Assembly (NCBI GenBank): GCA_900549485.1
Contig: UROG01000009.1
Span: forward strand, 1-64,000
Direction: 5' to 3'
DNA length: 64,000 nucleotides
DNA from: an uncultured Eubacteriales bacterium
Lineage (GTDB): Bacteria; Bacillota; Clostridia; Oscillospirales; Oscillospiraceae
In this document: piece after piece, positions 1-7,736 of the stretch
Layout: each line of letters opens with the position of its first letter
How positions within the stretch are numbered: position 1 is the first letter of the stretch
The notes under the pieces: generated by a model
Database searches by the model: none
Seen by the model: only the letters and a program-made list of their open reading frames with translations
What the model was told of the DNA's origin: nothing
Made by a program: the position numbers and the translations under genes

Positions 1-66
1 CACGATCAGCTCCATGCGGTTTCGTGCCGCTTCGTCAATCTTAGCGCAATACTGTTTTACGTACAC
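1..66 (-). pseudogene. possible TnpV-like transposon protein fragment, cut by window edge
   Basis: The minus-strand frame is open from about position 87 to the left edge and reads ...QYCAKIDEAARNRMELIV. The IDEAxxxRME pattern recalls TnpV, a small protein carried by clostridial conjugative transposons. No start codon or N-terminal part is visible, because a stop lies just upstream in frame, so if the match is real this is a truncated remnant. The match is from memory over about 20 residues and is weak. Confidence 0.2.
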
Positions 67-97
67 CCAGCATATCCATGCGGGAATTTTTTATGCT

Positions 98-134
98 TGT
101 CAGAGAACCTCATTGAGGTTCTTTGACAGTCCCA
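98..134. repeat. palindrome plus dispersed GAGGTTCTTTGACAGTC motif
   Basis: Two 15-base arms (98-112 and 114-128) are complementary apart from one mismatch. The right half, with GAGGTTCTTTGACAGTCCCA at 115-134, resembles sequences at 33476-33502 and 42487-42510. It lies just beyond the stop of the ketopantoate-reductase gene. On the minus strand it is followed by A-rich rather than T-rich sequence, so it is not a standard intrinsic terminator for that gene. Confidence 0.5.
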
Positions 135-137
135 AAA

Positions 138-1094
138 TTATTTGAGGTACTGGCGGTCGTAATTACCCTGAATGGTTTTGACCATAACGGTAAGAACGTC
201 GTTGAACGGGGTGGCAATGCCGAACTGTCTGCCGTACTCGGATATCTTGGCATTGAGGACATCGATCTCGGTCTGACGGTGATTTATCAGCATATCCTGA
301 GCCATGGAAGGATAGTAATCACCCATGTTGTCGATGAAGTTCTTGAGATGCGTGTTCATGAATTCATCCGCATCAAAGGGAACGCCCTTTGCCGTGGCAA
401 TAGCGCAGGCTTCCGTTACAACGCCGCGGAAAAGCTCCATGCCGAACTTATCCTGAGCAACCTCAAATATTTTAAGTCTTGTCAGGGCGCAGACGGTGTT
501 CACGGTGCAGTTGATGATGACCTTTTTCCAGACATTGGGTCTGTCGTCCTCGTTGAAGCTTGCAAGGCAGCCGCCCTTGGTAAATACGTCGGCGAGATAC
601 TTGCCCTTTTCGATGATAAGCTCATCGCACTCAAGCGGGCCGAAGTGGACGAGAGTACCCTTGACCTCGGTGCTGACGCAGCAGCCGGGGGCGCGAAGCT
701 CAGTGCCGAGTGCGCCGGAGCCGCAGAGAATACGGTTTGCGGGGAGGTGCCTGAGCAGCGTATCGTCATTTCCGAGACCGTTGATAAGAGAGACGACGAC
801 CGTGTCGGGACCTATGCAGGGCATAGCGCCCAGAAGAGCGTTTTCAAGCTGCGTCGCCTTGGTGACGAAGATAACTATATCCATGATGCCGATGCTGTCG
901 GCGTTGTAGGCGGTTTTGAAGCCGTCAAGATGGTAATGGGTATCGGGGTAGATTATGAACTCAAGCCCGTCGTCACGGACCTTGTCCATGTGTTCTTTAT
1001 ACATATCGACGAGCGTGATGTCCGCGCCGCCTTTTCTGAGGTAACCGGCAAAGCAGCTTCCCGCCGCTCCGCATCCGACCATTGCTATTTTCAT
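138..1094 (-). CDS. 2-dehydropantoate 2-reductase family protein (PanE/ApbA-like)
   Basis: Protein of 318 aa, the usual PanE length. It has an N-terminal Rossmann motif GCGAAG (7-12), VTKA (78-80 region), LINGLG (103-108) and the helical C-terminal domain with a lysine pair near 190 in NVWKKVIINCTVNT, matching the catalytic lysine of the family. Known members reduce ketopantoate to pantoate with NADPH, but many clostridial homologues act on other 2-keto acids. The ATG overlaps the stop of the dehydratase gene (ATGA) and follows AAGGAG, so it is the last gene of the transketolase-dehydratase operon. No pantothenate genes are near, so I infer a role in reducing the 2-keto acid made by the neighbouring dehydratase. 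Confidence 0.85.
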   Translation of the reverse strand: MKIAMVGCGAAGSCFAGYLRKGGADITLVDMYKEHMDKVRDDGLEFIIYPDTHYHLDGFKTAYNADSIGIMDIVIFVTKATQLENALLGAMPCIGPDTVVVSLINGLGNDDTLLRHLPANRILCGSGALGTELRAPGCCVSTEVKGTLVHFGPLECDELIIEKGKYLADVFTKGGCLASFNEDDRPNVWKKVIINCTVNTVCALTRLKIFEVAQDKFGMELFRGVVTEACAIATAKGVPFDADEFMNTHLKNFIDNMGDYYPSMAQDMLINHRQTEIDVLNAKISEYGRQFGIATPFNDVLTVMVKTIQGNYDRQYLK

Positions 1095-2785
1095 CTGTCA
1101 AACGCTCCTTCGTGATATTGTGTGGTGATCGCGCCGGCGGCGGCGGAAGAGACGGAGTTGCAGTATTTTACAAGATATCCGCTCTTGACCTTCAGCGGCG
1201 GACACTGCCATGCGGCGATCCTTCTGTTTATGGTTTCCTCGTCAACGTTGAGGTTAATGGTGCGGTTGGGAATATCCACGGTTATGGTGTCACCGTCCTC
1301 GATGACTGCGAAAACGCCGCCCTCCATAGCCTCGGGAGAAACGTGGCCTATGGCGGCGCCTCTGGTTGCGCCGGAGAAGCGTCCGTCGGTCAGCAGGGAA
1401 ACCTTTTCGCCGAGTCCCTTGCCGACGATTGCGGCAGTGGGGGAGAGCATTTCTCTCATGCCGGGGCCGCCCTTGGGACCTTCATATTTGATAACTACCA
1501 TGTCGCCCGCGACGATCTCGCCGTTGAGAATGGCGGCGGAAGCATCCTCCATATAGGAAAAGACCCTTGCACGGCCGGTGTGAACCATCATGTCGCTGCA
1601 AACCGCGGCGGCCTTGACGACGCAGCCCATAGGCGCGAGGTTGCCGAACAGCACCGCGAGACCGCCCTGCTGTGAATAGGGGGCGTCGATACGGCGGATA
1701 ACGTCGTGATTTCTGACGTCGTGGCCGGGAAGCTGCTCGCCGAGAGTCTTTCCTGCGACGGTGATAACGGATGTGTCAAGAAGCTTCGCCTTGTTCAGCT
1801 CGTGCATTACCGCGTAGATACCGCCGGCAAAGTACAGATCGTCCATATGGTGATTGCCGTTGGGGCTTATATGGCAGAGATTGGGCGTCGTCTTGGAAAT
1901 CTCGTCAAACTTGCTCAGCGGCAGTCTGAGACCAAGCTCGTTGGCAATGGCGGGAAGATGCAGCGTAGTGTTGGTGGAGCCTGCGATCGCCATATCAACG
2001 CGGATAGCGTTTTCAAACGCCTTTTCCGTCATGATGTCCTTCGGACGGATGTCGGCCTTTACAAGCTCGACCGCTCTCATACCGGCGTGCTTTGCAAGGG
2101 CGAGCCTTTCCCCGTAGTAGGAGGGAATGGTTCCGTTGCCGGGCAAAGCCATGCCGAGGGCTTCAGCAAGGCAGTTCATGGAGTTTGCGGTAAACATACC
2201 GCTGCATGAGCCGCAGCCGGGGCAGCAGTGACGGGTAAGCTCCTCCTGCTCGTCCTCGGTCATCTTGCCGTTGTGGACAAGGCCGACCGTTTCGATGCAC
2301 TTGGAGTAGTCGGAGACCTCGTTGCCGTAGTGTCCCGTGGGCATGGGACCGCCGGAAATGACTATTGCGGGGATGTTCATTCTTGCCGCCGCCATAAGAG
2401 CGCCGGGAATGGTCTTGTCGCATGATACGACAAGGACAAGTCCGTCAAGACCGTGCGCCATGGTCATTGCCTCGATGGAATCGGCGATAAGCTCTCTGCT
2501 GGGCAGAGGATACATCATACCCTTGTGCGCCATCGTGATACCGTCGCAGATAGCTATCGTGGGAAATTCAACGGGTACGCCGCCGGCCATGAGGACGCCC
2601 TGCTTTGCGGCGTCGGCTATCCCTCTGAGGTGGAAGTGGCCGGGAACTATCTCGTTGAAGGTGTTGACAACGCCGATAAGCGGCTTTTTGCCGATGTTTT
2701 CTGGAAGATGCCCCGTCGCGTAGAGAAGCGATCTCGCATCGGAATGGTCAACGCCGGAAAAAATTTTACTGCTGTTAAGTTCCAT
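1091..2785 (-). CDS. ilvD: dihydroxy-acid dehydratase (IlvD/Edd family)
   Basis: Protein of 564 aa, full length for IlvD. It shows the family cluster residues SCDK (121-124) and CCPGCGSCSG (187-196). The N-terminal segment reads VPGHFHLR as in the oxygen-sensitive E. coli-type enzymes rather than the EITPCN of the [2Fe-2S] type, so I expect a labile [4Fe-4S] enzyme. The known reaction is dehydration of 2,3-dihydroxy acids to 2-keto acids in valine/isoleucine synthesis; relatives dehydrate sugar acids. No other branched-chain amino acid gene is nearby. The gene sits between a split transketolase and a PanE-like reductase with overlapping ends, which suggests a catabolic sugar-acid or hydroxy-acid role; substrate not determined by sequence. 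Confidence 0.88.
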   Translation of the reverse strand: MELNSSKIFSGVDHSDARSLLYATGHLPENIGKKPLIGVVNTFNEIVPGHFHLRGIADAAKQGVLMAGGVPVEFPTIAICDGITMAHKGMMYPLPSRELIADSIEAMTMAHGLDGLVLVVSCDKTIPGALMAAARMNIPAIVISGGPMPTGHYGNEVSDYSKCIETVGLVHNGKMTEDEQEELTRHCCPGCGSCSGMFTANSMNCLAEALGMALPGNGTIPSYYGERLALAKHAGMRAVELVKADIRPKDIMTEKAFENAIRVDMAIAGSTNTTLHLPAIANELGLRLPLSKFDEISKTTPNLCHISPNGNHHMDDLYFAGGIYAVMHELNKAKLLDTSVITVAGKTLGEQLPGHDVRNHDVIRRIDAPYSQQGGLAVLFGNLAPMGCVVKAAAVCSDMMVHTGRARVFSYMEDASAAILNGEIVAGDMVVIKYEGPKGGPGMREMLSPTAAIVGKGLGEKVSLLTDGRFSGATRGAAIGHVSPEAMEGGVFAVIEDGDTITVDIPNRTINLNVDEETINRRIAAWQCPPLKVKSGYLVKYCNSVSSAAAGAITTQYHEGAFDR

Positions 2786-3720
2786 TATTTCATCGCATCC
2801 TTTGCTGCATCAATAATATCTTTTACGCTCAGACCGTATGCGTCAAGAAGCTCGGCTGCCTTGCCCGATCTGGGATATACGTCGCGCAGGCCGAGACGTC
2901 TGACCTTGCAGGGGTGGAAATGGCAGGCGATCTCGCAGATAGCGGAGGAGAGACCGCAGAAATAGTTGTGGTCTTCAACGGCAACGGCGCAATTGCACTT
3001 TTCAAGAACGGCGGCAACGCCCTTGCTGTCCATGGGCTTTATCGTGGATACGTCTATAAGGGTGGCGTTTATGCCCTCGGCGTGAAGCTCTTCAAGCGCT
3101 TCAATGGCGCGATCCATAATGAACCCGGAAGCAAAAATGGCGACGTCATTGCCGTAGGATTTCACTTCGCGGATCTTGCCGAACTCAAACGGCGTGCCTT
3201 CCTCAAACACTTCAGGCTCTCTGCCGGAGCCAAGCCTGAGGTAGACGGGACCGTCGATCTCAAGCATTGCGGCGGCGGCAAGCTTTGCCTGCTGCGCATC
3301 GGCGGGACAGAGTATCTTGACGCCGGGCATAGAACGGAGAATGCCAACGTCCTCGTAAAACTGGTGGGTAACGCCCTCGCGCTCACCGCCGAGCATACCG
3401 CCGTTGAGACCGATGAGTTTGACGTTGAGTCCGGGATACGCAACAAATGTCCTTATCATTTCGCAGGCTCTCATGGTGAGGAAGCCGGCGTAGGAAACAA
3501 CAATGGGCTTCATACCGGTCGAGGCAAGACCTGCCGCAATATCAACGGCGTCCTGCTCCGCAATGCCGACTTCGATAACGCGCTCGGGAAATTCGTCCCT
3601 GAAAGCGGTGGCTCTCGCCGCGCCTACGGAGTCGGGGGAAACGATAACTATTTTTTCGTCTTTTCTTGCGGCCTCAAGGATCGCTTCCATAGCCGCTACT
3701 CGTGTACTTTTAACTGCCAT
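2785..3720 (-). CDS. transketolase, C-terminal subunit
   Basis: Protein of 311 aa carrying the pyrimidine-binding and C-terminal domains of a split transketolase. The segment VIEVGIAEQDAVDIAAGLA holds the conserved glutamate that activates thiamine diphosphate, and GGxxxGREGVTHQ-like and NGGMLGGEREG segments follow. A longer frame opens upstream with a TTG, but ATG at 3720 is preceded by GGGAGG lying in the end of the partner gene and is the better start. It forms one enzyme with the adjacent N-terminal subunit. Transfer of two-carbon ketol units is the known chemistry; the true sugar is unknown here. Confidence 0.9.
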   Translation of the reverse strand: MAVKSTRVAAMEAILEAARKDEKIVIVSPDSVGAARATAFRDEFPERVIEVGIAEQDAVDIAAGLASTGMKPIVVSYAGFLTMRACEMIRTFVAYPGLNVKLIGLNGGMLGGEREGVTHQFYEDVGILRSMPGVKILCPADAQQAKLAAAAMLEIDGPVYLRLGSGREPEVFEEGTPFEFGKIREVKSYGNDVAIFASGFIMDRAIEALEELHAEGINATLIDVSTIKPMDSKGVAAVLEKCNCAVAVEDHNYFCGLSSAICEIACHFHPCKVRRLGLRDVYPRSGKAAELLDAYGLSVKDIIDAAKDAMK

Positions 3721-3725
3721 AACAA

Positions 3726-4553
3726 TCAAACCTCCCAAATCTTGCCTTTGAGGGCTTCGCGTGCAATCTCGACTTCCTCATCCGTGGGAACACGCTTGTG
3801 CCATGCGTTGTTGTCCTCCATGTAGGGAATGTTCTTGCCTTTGACGGTCTTGCAGCAAATGATAGAAGGCTTATCGGTGACTTTTTTCGCCTCTTTTATG
3901 GCATTGCGGATCGCGTCAATGTCGTGTCCGTCGATGCTCTGCACGTGCCAATGGAACGCTTCCCACTTGTCGGCTACGGGGTACAGGCTTGAAAGCTCGG
4001 TTACTCTGCCGCCGGACTGGTGGTTGTTCAGATCGGCAAAGACGATAAGTCTGCCGAGATTGAACTTTGCCGCGGCCATGGCGGCTTCCCAGATAATGCC
4101 CTCTTCTTCTTCACCGTCGCCTACTATTACGTAGGTATAGTTGTCGATGCCCTGCATCCTTGCGCCGAGCGCCATGCCGGAACCTATTGCGACGCCGTTG
4201 CCGAGAGAGCCGGTCACGGTGTCTATGCCGGGGATCTTGTTGCTGTCGGGATGCCCTTGCAGGAAGGAACCCAGAGTGCGCAGACCTTTCAGTTCGCTTA
4301 CGTCAAAATAACCCTTGCGGGCAAGCGCTGCATAGAGAATGGGGCAGGCGTGACCCTTGGACAGAACAAAGCGGTCGCGCTTTTCCCAGCGCGGATTTTT
4401 GGGGTCGAGTGTCGTTTCCTCAAAATAGAGGACTGCCATAATGTCGGCAATGGACATGCAGGGACCGGGATGACCGTCGCCGCAGGCGTTTATCGTCTCA
4501 ACAACGTCAAGCCTCAGTCGGTTGGCAACCTTGGATAATTCTTCAGCTGTCAT
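3726..4553 (-). CDS. transketolase, N-terminal subunit
   Basis: Protein of 275 aa with the thiamine diphosphate domain of transketolase: GHPGPCMS near residue 27, SKGHACPILYAAL near 66-77, and the diphosphate/Mg motif starting GDGE at 145 and ending in NN at 176-177. Split N/C pairs like this are common in Firmicutes and archaea, often beside specialised pathways. It is the first gene of a four-gene minus-strand operon (N subunit, C subunit, dehydratase, PanE-like reductase) with gaps of 5 bases or less, and has a good promoter at 4613-4641. Confidence 0.9.
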   Translation of the reverse strand: MTAEELSKVANRLRLDVVETINACGDGHPGPCMSIADIMAVLYFEETTLDPKNPRWEKRDRFVLSKGHACPILYAALARKGYFDVSELKGLRTLGSFLQGHPDSNKIPGIDTVTGSLGNGVAIGSGMALGARMQGIDNYTYVIVGDGEEEEGIIWEAAMAAAKFNLGRLIVFADLNNHQSGGRVTELSSLYPVADKWEAFHWHVQSIDGHDIDAIRNAIKEAKKVTDKPSIICCKTVKGKNIPYMEDNNAWHKRVPTDEEVEIAREALKGKIWEV

Positions 4554-4593
4554 TAATATGCACCTTCTTTAACCTTATCGGAATATTCAAATG

Positions 4594-4607
4594 TCCTATG
4601 TAGGATG
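4594..4607. promoter_or_regulatory. operator-like site of the transketolase operon
   Basis: TCCTATGTAGGA (4594-4605) is a near-palindrome lying just downstream of the -10 of the minus-strand promoter, over the expected start of transcription. The ten bases ATGTAGGATG (4598-4607) recur exactly at 5812-5821 in front of the divergent racemase/TRAP operon. I infer binding by the GntR regulator encoded between them, with repression as the default mode. Confidence 0.55.
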
Positions 4608-4612
4608 TTTGC

Positions 4613-4641
4613 ATATTATCAAGTATTCCCTCGCTTGTAAA
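4613..4641 (-). promoter_or_regulatory. promoter of the transketolase-ilvD-panE operon
   Basis: TTTACA, 17-base spacer, TAATAT on the minus strand (-35 at 4636-4641, -10 at 4613-4618). Expected transcription start near 4606, about 50 bases before the ATG of the N-terminal subunit. Confidence 0.7.
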
Positions 4642-4738
4642 GCAGAAAATTGTGATTCCTAAGATTTTTGTTGAGATTGAACATAATCCGAGGATTCAAA
4701 TTGTGCATAATATAGAAAGAGAAGTCTGCCAAAAAAGG

Positions 4739-4767
4739 TTGACACAAAATGATAATTCATCTATGAT
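4739..4767 (+). promoter_or_regulatory. promoter of the GntR regulator gene
   Basis: TTGACA (4739-4744), 17-base spacer, TATGAT (4762-4767). It starts about 25 bases upstream of the GntR start codon. No copy of the shared ATGTAGGATG motif is seen here, so self-regulation is not evident. Confidence 0.7.
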
Positions 4768-4797
4768 TGTCTGGATCGAAAAAAAGGATGGAAAAAA

Positions 4798-5514
4798 ATG
4801 ATTCAAAGCAATCTGGAATATCCTACGCTGAAAAACGTCTCCGTTGTGGACAGTGTGAAGGAGTTTATAGTTGATCAGCTTATAAAAGGCAATCTCAGAC
4901 CGGGGGACAAGCTCCCCACGGAGGCAGAGCTGTGCCATAATCTCGGCGCGGGCAGAAATTCCGTGAGGGAGGCCATAAAGCAGCTTGAGGCGCAGGGCGT
5001 TATATATATAAAAAGAGCCGAAGGAACATTTATCTCGGACAGCTATGACCCCAAAATGCTCTCGCCCGTGCTTTACTCTCTGATCATGCAGAACAATAAT
5101 TGGAGAGATTTCGTCGATCTCAGAAAGACGCTGGATATCGGGACGCTGTATGTCATTGCGGAAAAGGGTACGGACGAGCAGGGACGGGAAAAGCTCAAAG
5201 CCGCGCTTGACAGGCTTATCGAGTCCGTGTCGGAGCCTGTACCGGATACGGAAAAGGTGACGGAAGCGGACTGCGCTTTTCACGACGTCATCACAGAGCT
5301 TGCCTCAAATCCCCAGCTGCACACGATCTGCGTTTTCATCAACAAACTTACGGTGCCGTCCCGCAAGGAGACGACGAAGAAGGCCATTCTTTCCGGAGAC
5401 GTCAAAGCCTATGAACAGCTGCACAGGCAGCTTTACGATGTTGTGGTGAACAGGGACAGAAGCTCCATAGAAAACGCGGTGGTAAACCACTATGTCTATT
5501 GGGAAAAAAGATAG
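4798..5514 (+). CDS. GntR-family transcriptional regulator, FadR/FCD type
   Basis: Protein of 238 aa. Residues about 15-75 form the GntR winged helix (VKEFIVDQLIKGNLRPGDKL, then NSVREAIKQLEAQGVIYIKR) and the rest is the helical FCD ligand-binding domain with the spaced Asp/His residues typical of metal-dependent acid sensing. FCD regulators usually respond to organic acids or sugar acids such as gluconate, lactate or uronates. It lies between the transketolase-dehydratase operon and the racemase-TRAP operon, whose promoters share a motif, so it is the likely local repressor for both. The start follows AAGGA. Confidence 0.88.
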   Translation: MIQSNLEYPTLKNVSVVDSVKEFIVDQLIKGNLRPGDKLPTEAELCHNLGAGRNSVREAIKQLEAQGVIYIKRAEGTFISDSYDPKMLSPVLYSLIMQNNNWRDFVDLRKTLDIGTLYVIAEKGTDEQGREKLKAALDRLIESVSEPVPDTEKVTEADCAFHDVITELASNPQLHTICVFINKLTVPSRKETTKKAILSGDVKAYEQLHRQLYDVVVNRDRSSIENAVVNHYVYWEKR

Positions 5515-5595
5515 AGCCTCTTAATATCCGGACACGGGCGGGAGAAACTCTCCCGATGCGCAAAAACGAAGGTGCGGCTATTTCGGCACTCTCAG

Positions 5596-5627
5596 GTGCG
5601 GTTTGAATAATAAGCCGCACTGTTTTT
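5596..5627 (+). terminator. intrinsic terminator after the GntR gene
   Basis: GTGCGG (5596-5601) pairs with CCGCAC (5615-5620) across a 13-base loop and is followed by TGTTTTTAT. It separates the regulator transcript from the downstream racemase-TRAP operon. Confidence 0.55.
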
Positions 5628-5759
5628 ATAAAATCGCTGCTCTGCCGCGCTTTTCCACTGCCGGCGGCAATGGCGGATGACATCCGGAGACGGATACGCT
5701 TGTTAATAGTTTGTTAAAACTGTACAATTTTGGGATGAAAAACTTGGAGATAATTCCAA

Positions 5760-5788
5760 TTTACACGGCGCATATTTTAGATTACAAT
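5760..5788 (+). promoter_or_regulatory. promoter of the racemase-TRAP operon
   Basis: TTTACA (5760-5765), 17-base spacer, TACAAT (5783-5788). The expected start near 5795 is directly followed by the motif shared with the transketolase promoter. The -35 box is the same as that of the divergent operon. Confidence 0.65.
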
Positions 5789-5804
5789 AATCACACAACA
5801 TCAA

Positions 5805-5821
5805 ACATAGGATGTAGGATG
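5805..5821. promoter_or_regulatory. operator-like site of the racemase-TRAP operon
   Basis: ACATAGGATGTAGGATG contains a TAGGATG direct repeat and an exact copy of the ten bases ATGTAGGATG found at 4598-4607. It sits about 10 bases after the predicted transcription start, where a repressor would block elongation. Confidence 0.5.
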
Positions 5822-5838
5822 AATACGAGGTGTGATTT

Positions 5839-6510
5839 ATGAAGGTTGGTCTGATATATACCGGCACTACACCCGAGCTTGAGGAGCTTGTCGAGCGCGA
5901 GGTCCGCAATAATTTGGGCGACGCTGTCGATATGCTGTCGCTACATGACGGTACGATAATCGGCGACGTCGGCAAGGCGGGCTATGTCACCGCGAAACCG
6001 GCGGCAAGGCTTGTGGGAATGTACATGAAAGCGGTTGAGGAAGACTGTGATGCGATACTGAATCTCTGCTCCTCCGTCGGCGAGGTTGCCGACGCCGCGC
6101 AGGATATGGCAAAATATCTGGGCGTTCCCATCGTGCGTGTGGATGAGGAGATGTGCCGTGAGGCCGTAAGGCGCGGCGACAGGATCGGCGTTATGGCGAC
6201 GCTGCCCACAACGCTTATCCCGACGAAGAATACGATCAACAGGGTCGCCCGTGAAATGGGCAGACACGTTGAAACTGTTGACTGCCTTGTTGAGGGCGCG
6301 TTCGGACTCGATCAGGAGCAGTTCAGGACAAGACTTAGCGAGAGTGCAAAGACGATAGCCGACAAGGTCGATCTGTTCGTCCTCGCGCAGGGGAGCATGG
6401 CATATGCCGAACCGCATCTTGAGGCGGTTTTCGGAAAGCCGTTCCTCGGTTCGCCGCGTTTCGGCGCAAAGGAGCTGAAAAAAGCTCTCGAAGTCAAGGG
6501 AATTATTTAA
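5839..6510 (+). CDS. aspartate/glutamate racemase superfamily protein, one active-site Cys missing
   Basis: Protein of 223 aa that looks like the Asp/Glu/hydantoin racemase fold. The first catalytic position is present as NLCSS (Cys77), but the second, normally GC(T/N), reads AQGSMA (184-189), with no cysteine. Racemases need both; single-Cys relatives such as arylmalonate decarboxylase keep the second one instead. The enzyme therefore may be an isomerase or decarboxylase of unknown substrate, or a binding protein. The start follows GAGGTG. It is first in an operon with dctP-dctQ-dctM, so its substrate is probably what the TRAP system brings in or a product of it. Confidence 0.65.
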   Translation: MKVGLIYTGTTPELEELVEREVRNNLGDAVDMLSLHDGTIIGDVGKAGYVTAKPAARLVGMYMKAVEEDCDAILNLCSSVGEVADAAQDMAKYLGVPIVRVDEEMCREAVRRGDRIGVMATLPTTLIPTKNTINRVAREMGRHVETVDCLVEGAFGLDQEQFRTRLSESAKTIADKVDLFVLAQGSMAYAEPHLEAVFGKPFLGSPRFGAKELKKALEVKGII

Positions 6511-6564
6511 ACCGGAATCTATTTTAAACGAAAATAGATGATATTTATGAAAGGATATGCAAAA

Positions 6565-7632
6565 ATGAAAAAGTTTTTAGCACTCGCCCTTGCTCTCTGC
6601 ATGATTTTCGCACTGTGCGCATGCGGACAGAAAGCAGCACCCGCAGAAGCCCCGGCAGAGGAAGCAGCACCTGCAGCTGAAGAAGCCGCAGCACCCGCCG
6701 CCGAAAAGGCAGCAGATGCGATCGTACTTAAAATAGGCATTTCCACCAACGAGGAAGATCCCCGCGCAAAGGGCGCTCTCCAGTTCATCGGAGAGATCAC
6801 CGAGAAAACAAACGGCGCTGTGACAGGCAAGCTTTATCCTGCCGGTCAGCTTGGCGGCGATGCCGACCTTATCAACTCCCTCGTCCTTGACGCAGGCACC
6901 GTTGATATCATCATCACCGACAACTCCAACTTTGCAACTCTCGTTCCCAACATGGGCATCTCCGCCCTGCCTTTCCTCTTCAACAGCTTTGAGGAAGCAT
7001 GGGAATTCTGCGACGGTCCCATTGAGGCGGCTGCCGAAGCGGGTCTTATTCCGAACAACATCCGCGTCCTTGCCCACTACGACAACGGCTTCCGCTGCGT
7101 GACCAACTCCAAGGCTCCCGTTGAGACGCCCGAAAATATGAAGGGTATGCTTATCCGCACTCCCGAGAACCCCGTTATCATGGCTACCATGACCGCTCTC
7201 GGCGCAAATCCCCAGCCGCTTGCATTCAATGAGCTTTATCAGGCGCTCCAGCAGGGCACCTACGATGCTCAGGAGAACCCCATTCCTGTCATCTACAACA
7301 ACAAGCTCTATGAAGTACAGAAGTACCTCTCCGTCACCAACCATATCTACTCCGGCATGTGCTTTGCAATAGCCGAGTCCGTATGGCAGAAGCTGACTCC
7401 CGAGCAGCAGGAGATCGTACAGGCTGCCGCGACCTCGTCCGCAGTGACCGACCGTGAAATGAACAAGCAGCAGACCAATGACTATGTTGCCAACCTCGAG
7501 TCAGAGGGTATGAAGATCAACTATCCCGACCTCTCCGCTTTTGCCGAAGCAAGCAAGTCTGTTATCGAATCGAATAAGGACATTGACGCTGAACTTCTTG
7601 CCCAGCTCAATGAGTGGCTTGCCTCCAAGTAA
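6565..7632 (+). CDS. dctP: TRAP transporter solute-binding lipoprotein, DctP family
   Basis: Protein of 355 aa. The start at 6565 is preferred over upstream ATGs because it follows AAAGGA at 9 bases and opens a classic lipoprotein signal (MKKFLALALALCM..., lipobox LCAC near residue 18). An Ala/Glu/Pro-rich linker (about 20-50) leads to the DctP domain with YPAGQLGGDADLI near the front and a binding-arginine region of the type GYVIRTPENP (here GMLIRTPENP). It captures an organic acid outside the membrane for the DctQM permease. A terminator follows before dctQ, probably giving more binding protein than permease. Confidence 0.92.
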   Translation: MKKFLALALALCMIFALCACGQKAAPAEAPAEEAAPAAEEAAAPAAEKAADAIVLKIGISTNEEDPRAKGALQFIGEITEKTNGAVTGKLYPAGQLGGDADLINSLVLDAGTVDIIITDNSNFATLVPNMGISALPFLFNSFEEAWEFCDGPIEAAAEAGLIPNNIRVLAHYDNGFRCVTNSKAPVETPENMKGMLIRTPENPVIMATMTALGANPQPLAFNELYQALQQGTYDAQENPIPVIYNNKLYEVQKYLSVTNHIYSGMCFAIAESVWQKLTPEQQEIVQAAATSSAVTDREMNKQQTNDYVANLESEGMKINYPDLSAFAEASKSVIESNKDIDAELLAQLNEWLASK

Positions 7633-7663
7633 TCCGGGAAGCCTCTGACCGGCTGCAATTATG

Positions 7664-7692
7664 GGCCGCTTCTCAGCAGAAGCGGCCTTTTC
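7664..7692 (+). terminator. partial terminator between dctP and dctQ
   Basis: GGCCGCTTCT (7664-7673) pairs with AGAAGCGGCC (7678-7687) around loop CAGC and is followed by TTTTC. Within an otherwise continuous TRAP operon this suggests leaky termination or 3' end protection that raises dctP levels. Confidence 0.75.
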
Positions 7693-7736
7693 AAAAGCTT
7701 TTGATTTGGCATTCTTTCATAAAAGGGGAATTTTAA

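Larger units (their letters stand above)
5515..5838. other. intergenic region with terminator, promoter and operator
   Basis: This 324-base gap holds a terminator for the GntR gene (5596-5627), a promoter (5760-5788) and an operator-like repeat (5805-5821) for the racemase-TRAP operon. Nothing coding is supported in it. Confidence 0.6.

Noticed and set aside
98..128. Terminator of the PanE-like gene
   Set aside because: The palindrome is followed by A-rich, not T-rich, sequence on the minus strand and resembles a dispersed repeat.
123..1115. Open frame of 330 codons on the plus strand opposite the PanE-like gene
   Set aside because: The minus frame has the Rossmann motif, ribosome site and operon overlap; the plus frame does not.
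138..4553. Sulfoglycolytic transketolase (sulfo-TK) cluster
   Set aside because: A split transketolase is shared, but no sulfosugar isomerase, sulfoerythrose isomerase or sulfolactate gene is present.
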